Assembly (NCBI RefSeq): GCF_037044555.1
Contig: NZ_CP146275.1
Coordinates: 124,001 to 188,000 of the forward strand
DNA from: Pelagibacterium nitratireducens
Lineage (GTDB): Bacteria; Pseudomonadota; Alphaproteobacteria; Rhizobiales; Devosiaceae
Length of the DNA: 64,000 nucleotides
Reading direction: 5' to 3'
Shown here in pieces: positions 53,140 to 62,730 of this stretch; position 1 is the stretch's first letter; every line of letters starts with the position of its first letter. The notes under the pieces are model-generated. The model was not told where the DNA came from and did not search any database. It worked only from the letters and a program-made list of their open reading frames with translations. A program made the translations under genes and the position numbers.

Positions 53140-53879
53140 GGACTGATTTGATCGCGGGCAAAAGCCAAGGCGAGCGTCATCATCGCTTCATGCGAGGGGT
53201 AATCGGCGAGCCCGATGCGCAGGAAATGGCTCTCGATCAGGGGTTGGGCCACGTTTTCCGACAGGCACAGGCAATAAATACGCCCCCTGAGCTCGCCATA
53301 GTCGCGCGACGCCACAAGGCCGGCAAAAATCTGCGCCGTGCGCCGGGAATAAAACACCACACCATCGATTGCCCCGGTGCCCAGACGTTCGGCCAGACCC
53401 GGCGGCAGCATGGTGGCAGGCTGCATTTCATAGAGCACGCGCATGTCGACGGTCAGCCCCGCCTCGGCCAGCAGTCCGGCCAGATCGCCCGATTGATGAT
53501 GCGCTGCGGGATAGAGGATTTTTCCCGAAGGGCGGTCGGCGATGATCGTCCGGGAGAGGTCATGCAGGGTGCCCTCGGCAGCCGAGACATGGTCGAACCC
53601 GGCGGCCCGCGCCTCGGCGGCCGTGTGTTCGCCCACGGCGTAGACCCGGAGCGCCGAGAATTCCTCGCCCTGCGGGTGCGCGGCCAGCGCCCGCACCCCA
53701 TTGGCCGATGTGAGCGCGATTGCGGCAAATCCGGTCGCATCGGGAAGCGCGACGCCGGTGAAGCGCTCTTCGAGCATCGGCGCGATAATCGGGTCCAGCC
53801 CCAGCGCCGCCAGCCCGGCGGCGGTCCGCTCGGCATCGGCCCTTGGCCGGGTCACGAGAACGCTGCGCCGATCAGCCAT
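53136..53879 (-). CDS. hemD: Uroporphyrinogen-III synthase
   Basis: Closes hydroxymethylbilane to uroporphyrinogen III, the branch point of heme and cobalamin synthesis. The 247 residues have the HemD layout: VTRPRADAERTAAGLAALG at the N-terminus, LTSANGVRALA in the first domain, and VVFYSRRTAQIFAGLV in the second. HemD is poorly conserved, but position directly after hemC, with an 8-bp overlap, and the motifs agree. Confidence 0.93.
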   Translation of the reverse strand: MADRRSVLVTRPRADAERTAAGLAALGLDPIIAPMLEERFTGVALPDATGFAAIALTSANGVRALAAHPQGEEFSALRVYAVGEHTAAEARAAGFDHVSAAEGTLHDLSRTIIADRPSGKILYPAAHHQSGDLAGLLAEAGLTVDMRVLYEMQPATMLPPGLAERLGTGAIDGVVFYSRRTAQIFAGLVASRDYGELRGRIYCLCLSENVAQPLIESHFLRIGLADYPSHEAMMTLALAFARDQISP

Positions 53880-54828
53880 ACTGGCCCTGCTTGAGCCGTT
53901 CGATAAAATCCGGCCCGGCGGCGGTCAGCAGCTTTTCGCCCAGCCGGGTCCCCAGATCGCGCCCCTGATCGGCGTCACCGGCGATCTCGTTTTCGTAAAC
54001 TTCCGCGCCGTCGGGCGAAAGGATCTGCCCGAACAGGGTCAGCCTGCCCTCATCTAGGGTCGTTAGTGCAGCAATCGGGGTGCGGCATGAACCGTCGAGC
54101 ACCTTGAGGAAGGCCCGTTCCGCTTCCACCCGCTTGCGGGTATCGGCATCGTCAAGCACTTCGACCAGCTGGTTGGCCGCCCCGTCCTCGGCGCGGGTTT
54201 CGATAACGATCGCCCCTTGGGCCGGAGCGGGGGGGAAATGGGCGACATCGAGCGTATGGGTCACCCGGTGCGCCTCGCCCAGCCGGTTGAGCCCGGCCAG
54301 GGCAAGAAGCGTTGCATCGGCCACGCCGTCAGCGAGCTTTTTGAGCCGCGTCTGCACATTGCCGCGAAATTCGACCGTCCGGAAATCGGGCCGGAACCGC
54401 TTCATCTGCGCGCGACGACGCAGGGAGGACGAGCCGATCACCGCGCCCTCGGGCAGATGGTCAGGGCTCTTGGCGATGAGGGACAGGAAAGCATCGCGCA
54501 CATCCTCGCGCGGCAGAAAAGCGGGCAGGGCGAACAGGGGGTCGATTTCGGTCGCCACGTCCTTGGCCGAATGGACGGCGATATCGATCTCGCTATCGGC
54601 CAGCGCCTTTTCGATCTCCTTGGTGAACAGCCCCTTGCCGCCCACTTCAGAGAGCGGGCGGTCCAAAATGATGTCGCCGCTGGTCTTGATGACCTTTATC
54701 GCGATGGCGTCAGGCTCCAGCCCGTTGATGGCGACCAGACGGTCGCGGACCTCCTCGGCCTGCCGGACCGCAAGGGGCGAACCGCGTGTGCCGATGGTGA
54801 AAACGGGGGTGGACGTCAAAGATTGCAA
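53872..54828 (-). CDS. hemC: Porphobilinogen deaminase (hydroxymethylbilane synthase)
   Basis: Polymerises four porphobilinogen units in tetrapyrrole synthesis. The 318 residues have TIGTRGSPLAVRQAEEV, the HSAKDV(AT) active-site segment, GSSSLRRRAQ, FRGNVQTRLKKL, and the dipyrromethane cofactor cysteine in DGSCRTPIAAL. First gene of the minus-strand heme block, transcribed divergently from tsaD across a 124-bp gap. Confidence 0.97.
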   Translation of the reverse strand: MQSLTSTPVFTIGTRGSPLAVRQAEEVRDRLVAINGLEPDAIAIKVIKTSGDIILDRPLSEVGGKGLFTKEIEKALADSEIDIAVHSAKDVATEIDPLFALPAFLPREDVRDAFLSLIAKSPDHLPEGAVIGSSSLRRRAQMKRFRPDFRTVEFRGNVQTRLKKLADGVADATLLALAGLNRLGEAHRVTHTLDVAHFPPAPAQGAIVIETRAEDGAANQLVEVLDDADTRKRVEAERAFLKVLDGSCRTPIAALTTLDEGRLTLFGQILSPDGAEVYENEIAGDADQGRDLGTRLGEKLLTAAGPDFIERLKQGQYG

Positions 54829-54952
54829 TATGGCCTCGCAGGTGTCACAGATGTGCGCGCTTAAAAGAACAAGAAGCTAACGCGCCGAACGCGGGTTGCG
54901 ATCCGCTTGTGCCATCAGACCACACGTTTTTGCCAGAGACCAGATCGCCGCA

Positions 54953-56014
54953 ATGGATAACGATGTTTTCGTTTTGGGGATCGAGACCAGCTGCGACGAA
55001 ACCGCGGCAGCCATCGTCCGGCGCCACCCGGACGGGCGCGGCGAGATCGTTTCCAATATCGTGCGTAGCCAGATCGACGAGCACAAGGCCTTTGGCGGGG
55101 TGGTGCCCGAGTTGGCGGCCCGCGCCCATGTCGTCCATCTCGATGCCATCATTTCGCGCGCGCTCGAAGAGGCCCGAATGGATCTCTCACAGGTCGATGC
55201 CATCGCCGCCACGGCCGGTCCGGGGCTGATCGGCGGCGTGCTCGTGGGGCTGACCACCGGCAAGGCACTGGCCGCCGCGAGCGGCAAGCCCCTGGTTGCC
55301 GTCAACCATCTCGAGGGCCACGCGCTGACCGCCCGGCTGACCGACGAAGTCAAATTCCCCTATCTGATGCTGCTCGTGTCAGGCGGGCATTCCCAGATCG
55401 TTCTGGTCAGGGGTGTCGGCGATTATGAGCGCTGGGGTTCGACCATCGACGACGCGCTGGGAGAGGCCTTCGACAAGGCGGCAAAGCTCCTGGGTCTGGG
55501 CTATCCCGGTGGCCCGGAGGTCGAAAAGGCGGCCGCAAACGGCGATCCAGCCCGATTCGATCTGCCGCGCCCCTTGCTGAGGGAAAAACGCCTCGATTTT
55601 TCCTTTTCGGGGCTCAAGACCGCCCTGCGGCTGGCCGCCGAATCGGTGGCGCCGGTCACCGACACCGATATTGCCGATCTGTGCGCCAGCTTTCAGGCCG
55701 CCGTCACCGATATCGTTGCCGTCCGCTCAAGACAGGCGCTTGAGCGCCTCACAACCGAAAATCCCGACATCGCTCCCATCTATGTGGTGGCCGGTGGCGT
55801 TGCCGCCAACAAGGCAATCGGCACCGCTCTGCGCGAGGTCGCGGCCCAGACCGGCGCGCATCTGGTCATCCCGCCGCCTGCTTTGTGCACCGACAATGGC
55901 GCGATGATCGCCTGGGCGGGGGCCGAACGGTTGGCCCTGGGGCTTGTCGACGGGTTCGAGGTGGCGGCCCGCCCGCGCTGGCCGCTCGATGAACTGGGGC
56001 GGGGTGCGGCGTGA
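54953..56014 (+). CDS. tsaD: tRNA N6-threonylcarbamoyltransferase TsaD
   Basis: Transfers the threonylcarbamoyl group to A37 of ANN-decoding tRNAs. The 353 residues start [17 protein letters not shown] and show the metal-binding HLEGHA plus later [21 protein letters not shown] and the C-terminal [13 protein letters not shown] prefer 54953; an extension to 54896 runs into the hemC promoter region. Its product is the substrate of MtaB, encoded at 3453-4715. The stop overlaps gpsA (GTGA). Confidence 0.97.
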   Translation: MDNDVFVLGIETSCDETAAAIVRRHPDGRGEIVSNIVRSQIDEHKAFGGVVPELAARAHVVHLDAIISRALEEARMDLSQVDAIAATAGPGLIGGVLVGLTTGKALAAASGKPLVAVNHLEGHALTARLTDEVKFPYLMLLVSGGHSQIVLVRGVGDYERWGSTIDDALGEAFDKAAKLLGLGYPGGPEVEKAAANGDPARFDLPRPLLREKRLDFSFSGLKTALRLAAESVAPVTDTDIADLCASFQAAVTDIVAVRSRQALERLTTENPDIAPIYVVAGGVAANKAIGTALREVAAQTGAHLVIPPPALCTDNGAMIAWAGAERLALGLVDGFEVAARPRWPLDELGRGAA

Positions 56015-57003
56015 GCGCTAAGATCTTCGTCATCGGCGCGGGGGCCTGGGGCACCGCTCTGGCACAGGCCGCCCGGCTGGCCGGCAATGATGTCGTGCTG
56101 GTCGGCCGCGACCCGGCCGCCATCGATGAAATCAATTCCGCCCATACGCTGAAATCCTATCTCGGCGCCATCGGCCTTGATCCTTATCTCAAGGCCCAGA
56201 CCGGAATTTCGGGGATCGAAGAGGCCGACGCCATTCTCATGGTGGTGCCTGCCCAGGCGACCCGCGCCACACTTGCTGCGATCGGCCCCGAAGCGCTGGC
56301 CGGCAAGCCGGTGATCCTGTGCGCCAAGGGTCTGGAGATGGCGACCAACGACCGCCAGAGCCAGATCCTTACCGAACTCGCCCCGGCTGCGGAGCCCTTC
56401 GTTCTTTCCGGCCCGAGCTTTGCCCATGACGTGGCGGCGGGAAAGCCCACGGCGGTTACTTTGGCCGGGCCGACCATCGAGCGCGCCGAGGCGATCGGGG
56501 CGCTTTTGGCCTCGGACAGTTTCCGCCCCTATGCCAGCGGCGATATTGTCGGGGTGGAAATGTGCGGCGCGCTTAAGAATGTCTATGCGCTCGGCGCCGG
56601 CGCCATCGAGGGCGCCGGGTTGGGTCTTTCCGCCCGCTCGGCCTTTCTGGCCCGGGCCTATGCGGAACTGGGCCGCATAATCGCGGCGATGGGCGGCAGC
56701 GAAGCGACGCTTTCGGGTCTCGCCGGTATCGGCGATCTGGCTCTGAGCTGCACGTCGAGCCAATCGCGCAACTACCGTTTTGGCGTGGCGCTGGGGCAGG
56801 GCCGCTCTGTCGATGATATTGCGGCTGCGGGCATGGGGTTGGCCGAGGGCCTGTTTACCACCCCTGTCGCCAGGGCCGTGGCCGAACGGGACGCCATAGA
56901 TGCGCCGCTGGTGGGCGCCGTGGACCTTTTGATTTCAGGCCGGGCCCGGATCGAGGCCATCGTGCCCATGCTGATGAGACGACCACTCAAACGGGAAGAA
57001 TGA
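56011..57003 (+). CDS. gpsA: Glycerol-3-phosphate dehydrogenase [NAD(P)+]
   Basis: Makes sn-glycerol-3-phosphate for phospholipid synthesis. The 330-residue protein has the NAD-binding [38 protein letters not shown], and the catalytic lysine region [17 protein letters not shown]. It begins with GTG, overlapping the tsaD stop as GTGA. The conserved tsaD-gpsA order is common in this group. Confidence 0.97.
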   Translation: MSAKIFVIGAGAWGTALAQAARLAGNDVVLVGRDPAAIDEINSAHTLKSYLGAIGLDPYLKAQTGISGIEEADAILMVVPAQATRATLAAIGPEALAGKPVILCAKGLEMATNDRQSQILTELAPAAEPFVLSGPSFAHDVAAGKPTAVTLAGPTIERAEAIGALLASDSFRPYASGDIVGVEMCGALKNVYALGAGAIEGAGLGLSARSAFLARAYAELGRIIAAMGGSEATLSGLAGIGDLALSCTSSQSRNYRFGVALGQGRSVDDIAAAGMGLAEGLFTTPVARAVAERDAIDAPLVGAVDLLISGRARIEAIVPMLMRRPLKREE

Positions 57004-57004
57004 C

Positions 57005-57301
57005 ATGACGATGATGTTTGCGGTCACCGCACTCGACAAGAACGACCATCTGGAAACGCGCCTTGCGACGCGCCCGGCCCATCTCCAGTTCTGGGACGAT
57101 AACGCCGCCTCTATGGTGCTGGCCGGCCCGTTTCTCGACGCCGAGGGCAAGGCGACCGGCTCGCTGATGATCGTTAAGGCTGAAAATCAGGCCGCTGCCG
57201 AGGCGCTCGTTGCCAGCGATCCTTATGCCGAGGCCGGCCTGTTCGAGCGCGTCGTCGTCCGCCCCTGGAACTGGGTCATCAACCGGCCGGAGACCATTTG
57301 A
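57005..57301 (+). CDS. YciI-family protein
   Basis: Small protein of 98 residues with the ferredoxin-like YciI fold: RLATRPAHLQFW, VLAGPFLDAEGKATGSLMIV (conserved G-P-F), and DPYAEAGLFERVVVRPWNWV. The family includes dehalogenase-like and unknown enzymes, with a His/Asp pair thought to be catalytic. It starts one base after the gpsA stop and is in the same operon. Confidence 0.92.
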   Translation: MTMMFAVTALDKNDHLETRLATRPAHLQFWDDNAASMVLAGPFLDAEGKATGSLMIVKAENQAAAEALVASDPYAEAGLFERVVVRPWNWVINRPETI

Positions 57302-57303
57302 AG

Positions 57304-57720
57304 ATGGCATACTGGCTTTTCAAATCCGAACCGGAAACCTGGGGCTGGGACGATCAGGTCAAAAAGAGCGGCCCGGAAGAATGGGGCGGGGTGCGCAACT
57401 ATCAGGCGCGCAACAATATGCGCGAGATGAAGAAGGGCGATCTGGGCTTTTTCTATCATTCGGTCAAGGAAAAGGCCGTGGTGGGGATCGTGCGCGTCGC
57501 CAATGAAATCCATCACGATTCCACCACCGACGACCCGCGCTGGGAATGCGTGGATATCGAGGCGGTCAAACCCTTCAAGCGTGCGGTGACGCTCGACGAG
57601 ATCAAGGCCGCGCCCGAGCTTGAAAGCATGGTGCTGGTCAACAATTCGCGCCTCTCGGTCCAGCCGGTTTCCGAGGCGGAATGGGCATTCATCTGCAAGC
57701 TGGGAGGCGTTGAGGCCTGA
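57304..57720 (+). CDS. EVE-domain (PUA-like) protein
   Basis: Protein of 138 residues with the EVE fold. It starts YWLFKSEPETWGWDD and contains VRNYQARNNMREMKKGDLGFFYHS and ECVDIEAVKPF, the typical EVE pattern. EVE domains bind modified bases in nucleic acids; stand-alone ones have no settled role. A TTG two codons before the ATG (57298) is possible. Last gene of the tsaD-gpsA-yciI-EVE run. Confidence 0.93.
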   Translation: MAYWLFKSEPETWGWDDQVKKSGPEEWGGVRNYQARNNMREMKKGDLGFFYHSVKEKAVVGIVRVANEIHHDSTTDDPRWECVDIEAVKPFKRAVTLDEIKAAPELESMVLVNNSRLSVQPVSEAEWAFICKLGGVEA

Positions 57721-57809
57721 TTTACCGCTGCGGCGTTTTGGCGCACACTTCCCTCGGTCCGATTCGAAGAGAGCGGGTCCGGACCGGTTTTTGAGAGGGG
57801 AGAAAAGGG

Positions 57810-58223
57810 ATGGATTATCTCAATGTGAACTGGCTGGCCGTGCTTTTGGCCATGATTGCCTCAATGGCTCTGGGCGCCGCCTGGTACATGGTCTTGTCCA
57901 GGCAATGGATTGCCGCCACCGGCAAGACCACCGAACAGATCATGTCCGGCTCGGGCGGGCAGGCCACGCCCTTTATCTGGGGCGCCGTAATGCAGCTGGT
58001 GATGGCCTATTTTCTGGCCCTTTTTACCCCGGCCATCATGGGTGAGGTGACAGTGGCGTCCGCGGTTGTTGTGGGCATCCATGTGTGGGCCGGGTTCATG
58101 CTCACCTCGATGATCCTCAACCACCGCTATCAGGGGTCCAGCTGGTCGCTGGCCGTCATCGATGGCGGCTATCTTTTGGGCGTGATGGCTGTCCAGGGCG
58201 TGGTGATCGGGCTTATGGGTTAA
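57810..58223 (+). CDS. DUF1761 membrane protein
   Basis: Protein of 137 residues with four hydrophobic helices. The DUF1761 N-terminus NVNWLAVLLAMIASMALGAAWYMVL and the inner turn QWIAATGKT are recognised. The function is unknown. AGAGGGGAGAAAAGGG lies directly upstream of the ATG at 57810, an unusually long purine-rich ribosome binding region. It ends near a bidirectional hairpin. Confidence 0.9.
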   Translation: MDYLNVNWLAVLLAMIASMALGAAWYMVLSRQWIAATGKTTEQIMSGSGGQATPFIWGAVMQLVMAYFLALFTPAIMGEVTVASAVVVGIHVWAGFMLTSMILNHRYQGSSWSLAVIDGGYLLGVMAVQGVVIGLMG

Positions 58224-58230
58224 GGCCGGT

Positions 58231-58252
58231 GACGGCGGGGTGTCCCGCCGTC
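58231..58252. terminator. Hairpin between the DUF1761 and DUF1674 genes
   Basis: GACGGCGGG-gtgt-CCCGCCGTC is a perfect 9-bp stem between convergent genes. Its right arm overlaps the last bases of the DUF1674 stop codon by two bases. No T run follows, so Rho may help. Confidence 0.7.
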
Positions 58253-58442
58253 AGAAGTCCGAGGAAATGCCCTTGATTTCCCAGTCGCCGTAGCGGGCCG
58301 GATCGAGCCCGCCGCGGCCATCGACTTCGCGCGGCGCGTTCGAGGTCCTGGCGTCGATCTCGGCGCGGCGCTTTTTCGCTTCCTCGAGGGCGCGTCTGGC
58401 GATTGCGGGATCGGGGCGTTTGGCTTTTGGCGCTTCGCGCAT
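58251..58442 (-). CDS. DUF1674 protein (SDHAF4-like)
   Basis: Protein of 63 residues ending in the DUF1674 signature GRGGLDPARYGDWEIKGISSDF. Mitochondrial homolog SDHAF4 helps to assemble flavinated SdhA; the bacterial family is thought to do likewise. The ATG at 58442 gives a lysine/arginine-rich helix before the signature. It is divergent from htpX. Confidence 0.9.
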   Translation of the reverse strand: MREAPKAKRPDPAIARRALEEAKKRRAEIDARTSNAPREVDGRGGLDPARYGDWEIKGISSDF

Positions 58443-58554
58443 TTTTTCGAAACCACCTTGATGACGAAGAGTTTAGACATCGGGCCACTTGTGCAGGGGC
58501 CCGCCCGTTCCCATCATATAATCATCACAACCGGCTGAGGAAAGCCTGACCACA

Positions 58555-59538
58555 ATGATGAATGCTCTGCGCACGACGATTTTGCTTGCCGGCATGACCG
58601 CGCTGTTCATGGGTGTTGGTTATATGATCGGCGGGACCGGCGGCATGGCCCTTGCGTTCCTGTTTGCGCTGGGCACCAACGCCTTTGCATACTGGAATTC
58701 GGACAAGATGGTGCTCTCGATGCAGGGCGCCAAAGAGATCGATCCGCGCTCGGCGCCCGATCTTTATCAGATGACCCGGCGGTTGGCCGACAATGCCGGT
58801 CTGCCCATGCCAAAGCTTTATCTCATTGCAACCGATCAGCCCAACGCGTTCGCCACGGGCCGCAGCCCGGACAGGGCGGTGGTCGCGGTGTCCTCGGGCC
58901 TTGTCAAATATCTCGACAGCCGCGAGGTCGCGGCGGTGATCGCGCACGAATTGGCCCATATCAAGAACCGCGACACGCTGACCATGACCGTCACGGCCAC
59001 GCTGGCGGGTGCCATTTCCATGCTCGCCCAGTTCGGCCTGTTCTTCGGGGGCGCGCGCGACAACAACAACCCGCTTGGGTTTGTCGGTGTCATCGCCATG
59101 GTCATACTGGCCCCCATCGCCGCCATGCTCGTGCAGATGGCGGTTTCGCGCACACGTGAATACGAGGCCGACAAGGACGGTGCTGAAATCTGCGGCGATC
59201 CCATGGCGCTGGCCAGCGCGCTTGAAAAGATTTCCTCGCTGTCAAAACGCACGGTCAACGAGGCGGCCCAACGGGCGCCGGCCATGGCGCATATGTATAT
59301 CTCCAACCCGCTCTCGGGTGCCCGCATGGACAATCTGTTTTCCACGCACCCCAATGTGGAAAACCGCATCAAGGCACTGACCGAGATCGCGTCGAGCGTG
59401 CGGGGCGGTGGTGGTGGTCAAACGCCGCGCCAGAGGGTAAACCCCATCGAGGCCAAAGTCCGGCCCGGTCAGAACTGGCGCACGCCCGGCACCCGGCCGC
59501 GCTCGGATGATGACAAACCGTCGGGTCCCTGGGGATAA
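58555..59538 (+). CDS. htpX: Membrane zinc metalloprotease HtpX
   Basis: M48-family inner-membrane protease of quality control, 327 residues. N-terminal helices (about 5-45) precede the zinc motif [13 protein letters not shown], with further hydrophobic segments at about 145-205 and the third zinc ligand in [12 protein letters not shown]. The C-terminal tail of about 40 residues is glycine/arginine/proline-rich. Other members are heat- and envelope-stress-induced. Confidence 0.96.
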   Translation: MMNALRTTILLAGMTALFMGVGYMIGGTGGMALAFLFALGTNAFAYWNSDKMVLSMQGAKEIDPRSAPDLYQMTRRLADNAGLPMPKLYLIATDQPNAFATGRSPDRAVVAVSSGLVKYLDSREVAAVIAHELAHIKNRDTLTMTVTATLAGAISMLAQFGLFFGGARDNNNPLGFVGVIAMVILAPIAAMLVQMAVSRTREYEADKDGAEICGDPMALASALEKISSLSKRTVNEAAQRAPAMAHMYISNPLSGARMDNLFSTHPNVENRIKALTEIASSVRGGGGGQTPRQRVNPIEAKVRPGQNWRTPGTRPRSDDDKPSGPWG

Positions 59539-59604
59539 GGTGTAGGGGGGATTCGGTCCGCCCTGACCTGAAGCCCCACACACCCAAATTTAGGCGAAAA
59601 AAGT

Positions 59605-60912
59605 TTGAACGAAACACGCGATCTGCCTGGCCTCAAGCTTCGGCTTGAGGCCGCTTTTCATCTCAAATCGGTCCTGGAGGGCAAGCCGTTCGCCCCCATC
59701 GGGCCGGACCGGCTGGCCCAAAGCCGCGACCGGGCGCTGGCCAACCGCATGGTGACCATCGCCCTGCGCCATCATGGACAGATCGATGCCGTTTTTAAAG
59801 AGGTGCTCGCCAAGGGCGTTCCCCAGCGGGCCGGCATTTTGGAAGCGGTTCTGCGTATAGCCATCGCGCAATTGTTGTGGCTCGACGATATCGCTGCCCA
59901 TTCGGCCATCCATCTGGGTGTCGAATCGGCGCGGGCCGACAAGCGGGCCGGTCGGTTCGACAAGCTGGTCAATGGCGTGTTGCGTTCGGTGCAACGCCAG
60001 AGCGAACAGTTCCAGGCGCTCGATGGCGATACCCTGATTCCCGGCTGGCTGGCCGCGCAATGGGCCGGCACCTATGGCGCCGATGCCGTGGCGCGCTTTG
60101 CCGAAATCCTCATCCAGTCCCCGCCGCTCGATCTGACGCTCAAATCCCCCGATCCCGATCTGATTGCCGTCCTGGGCGGCCAGCCCGTGCTCGGTGAGAC
60201 CGTGCGCCTTGCAGAACGCGATGCGGCGGTGGCCGATCTTGCCGGCTTTGCAGAGGGAAAATGGTGGGTGCAGGATGTTTCCGCCGCTTTGCCCGCCCGG
60301 CTTTTGAACGCTGGCGCCGGCGAAGCCATTCTCGATCTCTGCGCCGCGCCGGGCGGCAAGACCGCTCAATTGGCCTCCGCAGGGGCCAGGGTTACCGCGC
60401 TCGATATTTCGGCCGACCGCATGGCCCGCGTCCGGGCCAATCTCGACCGCCTCGAGCTGAACGCGGAGATCGTTGTCGCCGACGCTCTCGATTACGCGCC
60501 GGGGCCGGTTTTCGATGCCGTATTGCTCGATGCTCCCTGTTCGGCCACGGGCACGTTCCGCCGTCACCCCGAGGTGCTGTTGCACCGCAACGCCCAGGGC
60601 ATTGCCGAGCGCGTGGCTTTGCAGCGCAAAATGCTGGCCCACGCCACCGCGCTTCTCAAGCCGGGCGGGCGGCTCATCTATTGCGTGTGCTCGCTCGAGC
60701 GCGGCGAGGGTGAAGATCAACTAGCCTGGGTGCAATCGAGCTTGCCCGAACTCGAGCCGTCTGCGATCGCTGCCAGCGAACTTGACGGCTGGGATACGCC
60801 CCTCACGCCCCAGGGCGCTGTGCGGCTCACGCCGGCCATGGCGCTGCCCAACGGGGTTGGCGGCGCACTCGATGGCTTTTTCATCGCTCGCTTCATCAGA
60901 AAGCCGGTCTGA
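59605..60912 (+). CDS. rsmB: 16S rRNA (cytosine(967)-C5)-methyltransferase RsmB
   Basis: RNA m5C methyltransferase of 435 residues. A NusB-like N-terminal domain (about 15-150) precedes the SAM domain with LDLCAAPGGKTAQLA, the catalytic LDAPCSATGTFRRHPEV and VCSLERGEGEDQ. It begins with TTG at 59605, since the codon is in the family position and AGG lies upstream; no better ATG exists. The gene is followed by the heparinase gene at 80 bp. Confidence 0.94.
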   Translation: MNETRDLPGLKLRLEAAFHLKSVLEGKPFAPIGPDRLAQSRDRALANRMVTIALRHHGQIDAVFKEVLAKGVPQRAGILEAVLRIAIAQLLWLDDIAAHSAIHLGVESARADKRAGRFDKLVNGVLRSVQRQSEQFQALDGDTLIPGWLAAQWAGTYGADAVARFAEILIQSPPLDLTLKSPDPDLIAVLGGQPVLGETVRLAERDAAVADLAGFAEGKWWVQDVSAALPARLLNAGAGEAILDLCAAPGGKTAQLASAGARVTALDISADRMARVRANLDRLELNAEIVVADALDYAPGPVFDAVLLDAPCSATGTFRRHPEVLLHRNAQGIAERVALQRKMLAHATALLKPGGRLIYCVCSLERGEGEDQLAWVQSSLPELEPSAIAASELDGWDTPLTPQGAVRLTPAMALPNGVGGALDGFFIARFIRKPV

Positions 60913-60992
60913 AATGGCGGCAAAGTGCGGCTCAAGCCCTGTGGTTAACGCCAAGTTGATGGTACAATCTGGCCCGCGAGTAGGGTTCGTGT

Positions 60993-62645
60993 ATGGGCGT
61001 GTTTGAAGTTTTGCGTTTCGGTCTCAAGCGCGGCGGCATGGGTATTGCCGACCGGTGCGTGACCAATCCCCTGTTTTCCTGGACGTGGTCGGGAGCGGGC
61101 GAAATCCGTTTCGTTCCCCGCCTGGCCGAATTCCGGCCGGCCGACTCCCAGACCATTGTCGAGATGATGGAGGGCAAATATCTGCTCTCGGGCCGCATGG
61201 TGGAAACCGGCGGCACCTCGCCCTTTGCCGTCGAAAGCGATTTCGACGACTGGTTTGCCGATCTGCACGGCTTTGGCTGGCTGCGCCATTTTTCCGCTGT
61301 CACCGACCCCGGCCAGCGGGCCTTTGCCCGCACGCTGGTGCTCGACTGGATCGCCCGGTTCGGCGCGTTCGAGGCCGAGGCCTGGGACCTGTTCATCACG
61401 GCGCGGCGGGTGCTCAACTGGCTCAAATCGCTCTCGCTGCTGTTTGACGGCGCAACGCCAGATCAGTCCCGGGCGATCCTGCGCTCGCTTTCGATCCAGG
61501 TGCAATCGCTCAAGGTGCGCGCGCCGCTGGTTTACGGGCCGGTCACGCGGCTGATGGTGGAAATCGCGCTGGTCGGGGCTGCATTGAGCGAAAGCGAGGA
61601 GCCAAAGGACCTTGTCGCCCATGTGGACGGGCTTGGGGCTCTGCTTGCAACCGTGCTTGGCGATGACGGGCTGGTGAAAAACCGCAATCCCTTCACCCAG
61701 ATCCAGATCCTTTCCGAGATCATCCCAGTCAATCAGGCCCTCGGCCAGCGGCACGGCCACATGTCGGCTGCCATCGGGCTGCGGATCGAAGCCATGCACC
61801 GGGCGCTCGAAAAGCTGGTACTGGGCACGCGCGAGCCGGTCTATGCCAATGGCTGCGGCCAGGTGCCGGTCGAGCTGGTCCTTGCCATCACCGCCCAATC
61901 GGGCGTGCGCAGTTCAGGCTCGAGCCTGTGCGGTGGCTATGGCATTCTTGTGGACGGTCCGAGCAAGCTGATTGCCGATTGCGGGCTGGTCCCGCCGCTC
62001 CCTTTCGCCCGCGACGCCCATGCGGGGGGCCTCAGTTTCGAATATGCGTCCGGTTCGACGCTGGTGGTGGGCAATTGCGGCCCGGCACCGGCCGGCTTGT
62101 CCGACAGCGGCAATCTGTTCCGCCACACATCCGCCCACAGCGCGCCGACCATCGACGACATGTCGAGCGCGCGGGTCGGGGGCGGGTCGATGGCGGGCAA
62201 CGCCCTGCGCCGGCGCGGCCCGGAGCCGCTGATGTCGCTTGACGAGGCCGAAAACACCCTTGAGTTGACCACTGGCGCCTATCGTGACCGCTACGGGCTC
62301 GATATCGTCCGGCGCCTCACCCTGATGGGCGGCGGGCAGACGCTTGTGGGGCAGGACCGGTTCGTTGCGGCGGGGAACCGCTCCCGCCAGCAGGGCGCCT
62401 TCACCATCCGCTTCCATCTCGCCCCCGGCGTGGCGTTGGAGCGCTCGAGCGGGGAAGCGTTTTTCAGGCTCACCTATCGCAATGGTGAGGTCTGGGCGTT
62501 CCTGTGGGAAGGGGCCGAAGCCGATATCGACGACAGCGTGCGCCATTCGGCCTATTTCGGGCTCAACCGCACGCGACAGATTGTCCTGCACGGCCCGGCC
62601 CGCTCCGATACCGACATTGCCTGGGTTTTCACGCGGCAGAGCTAG
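60993..62645 (+). CDS. Heparinase II/III-family protein
   Basis: Protein of 550 residues. The N-terminal half is an alpha/alpha toroid with [15 protein letters not shown] and [13 protein letters not shown]; the C-terminal half has the beta-sandwich Hepar_II_III region ([26 protein letters not shown]). No signal peptide is evident. Members act on uronic-acid polysaccharides, but in alphaproteobacteria this rsmB-heparinase-purH neighbour is a housekeeping-type family with unknown substrate. The ATG at 60993 follows a weak ribosome binding site. Confidence 0.9.
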   Translation: MGVFEVLRFGLKRGGMGIADRCVTNPLFSWTWSGAGEIRFVPRLAEFRPADSQTIVEMMEGKYLLSGRMVETGGTSPFAVESDFDDWFADLHGFGWLRHFSAVTDPGQRAFARTLVLDWIARFGAFEAEAWDLFITARRVLNWLKSLSLLFDGATPDQSRAILRSLSIQVQSLKVRAPLVYGPVTRLMVEIALVGAALSESEEPKDLVAHVDGLGALLATVLGDDGLVKNRNPFTQIQILSEIIPVNQALGQRHGHMSAAIGLRIEAMHRALEKLVLGTREPVYANGCGQVPVELVLAITAQSGVRSSGSSLCGGYGILVDGPSKLIADCGLVPPLPFARDAHAGGLSFEYASGSTLVVGNCGPAPAGLSDSGNLFRHTSAHSAPTIDDMSSARVGGGSMAGNALRRRGPEPLMSLDEAENTLELTTGAYRDRYGLDIVRRLTLMGGGQTLVGQDRFVAAGNRSRQQGAFTIRFHLAPGVALERSSGEAFFRLTYRNGEVWAFLWEGAEADIDDSVRHSAYFGLNRTRQIVLHGPARSDTDIAWVFTRQS

Positions 62646-62650
62646 TGCCG

Positions 62651-62687
62651 GGGCCTATTCCCGTTTGAGGAAAACCGTGATAGGCCC
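62651..62687 (+). promoter_or_regulatory. Two-tier stem-loop in the purH leader
   Basis: GGGCCTAT pairs perfectly with ATAGGCCC (62651-62658 and 62680-62687), with a symmetric internal loop and an inner GTTT-gagga-AAAC stem. It lies between the heparinase stop and the purH start. It lacks a T run, so it is either a weak terminator or a regulatory element for purH. Confidence 0.4.
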
Positions 62688-62730
62688 GCGCCCATCTTTC
62701 CCCTCTCAACAAAAAAGCGCAGGACTTCCC

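Noticed and set aside
62646..62730. ZTP riboswitch before purH
   Set aside because: The characteristic pseudoknot sequences that I would expect are not visible, and the gap is short.
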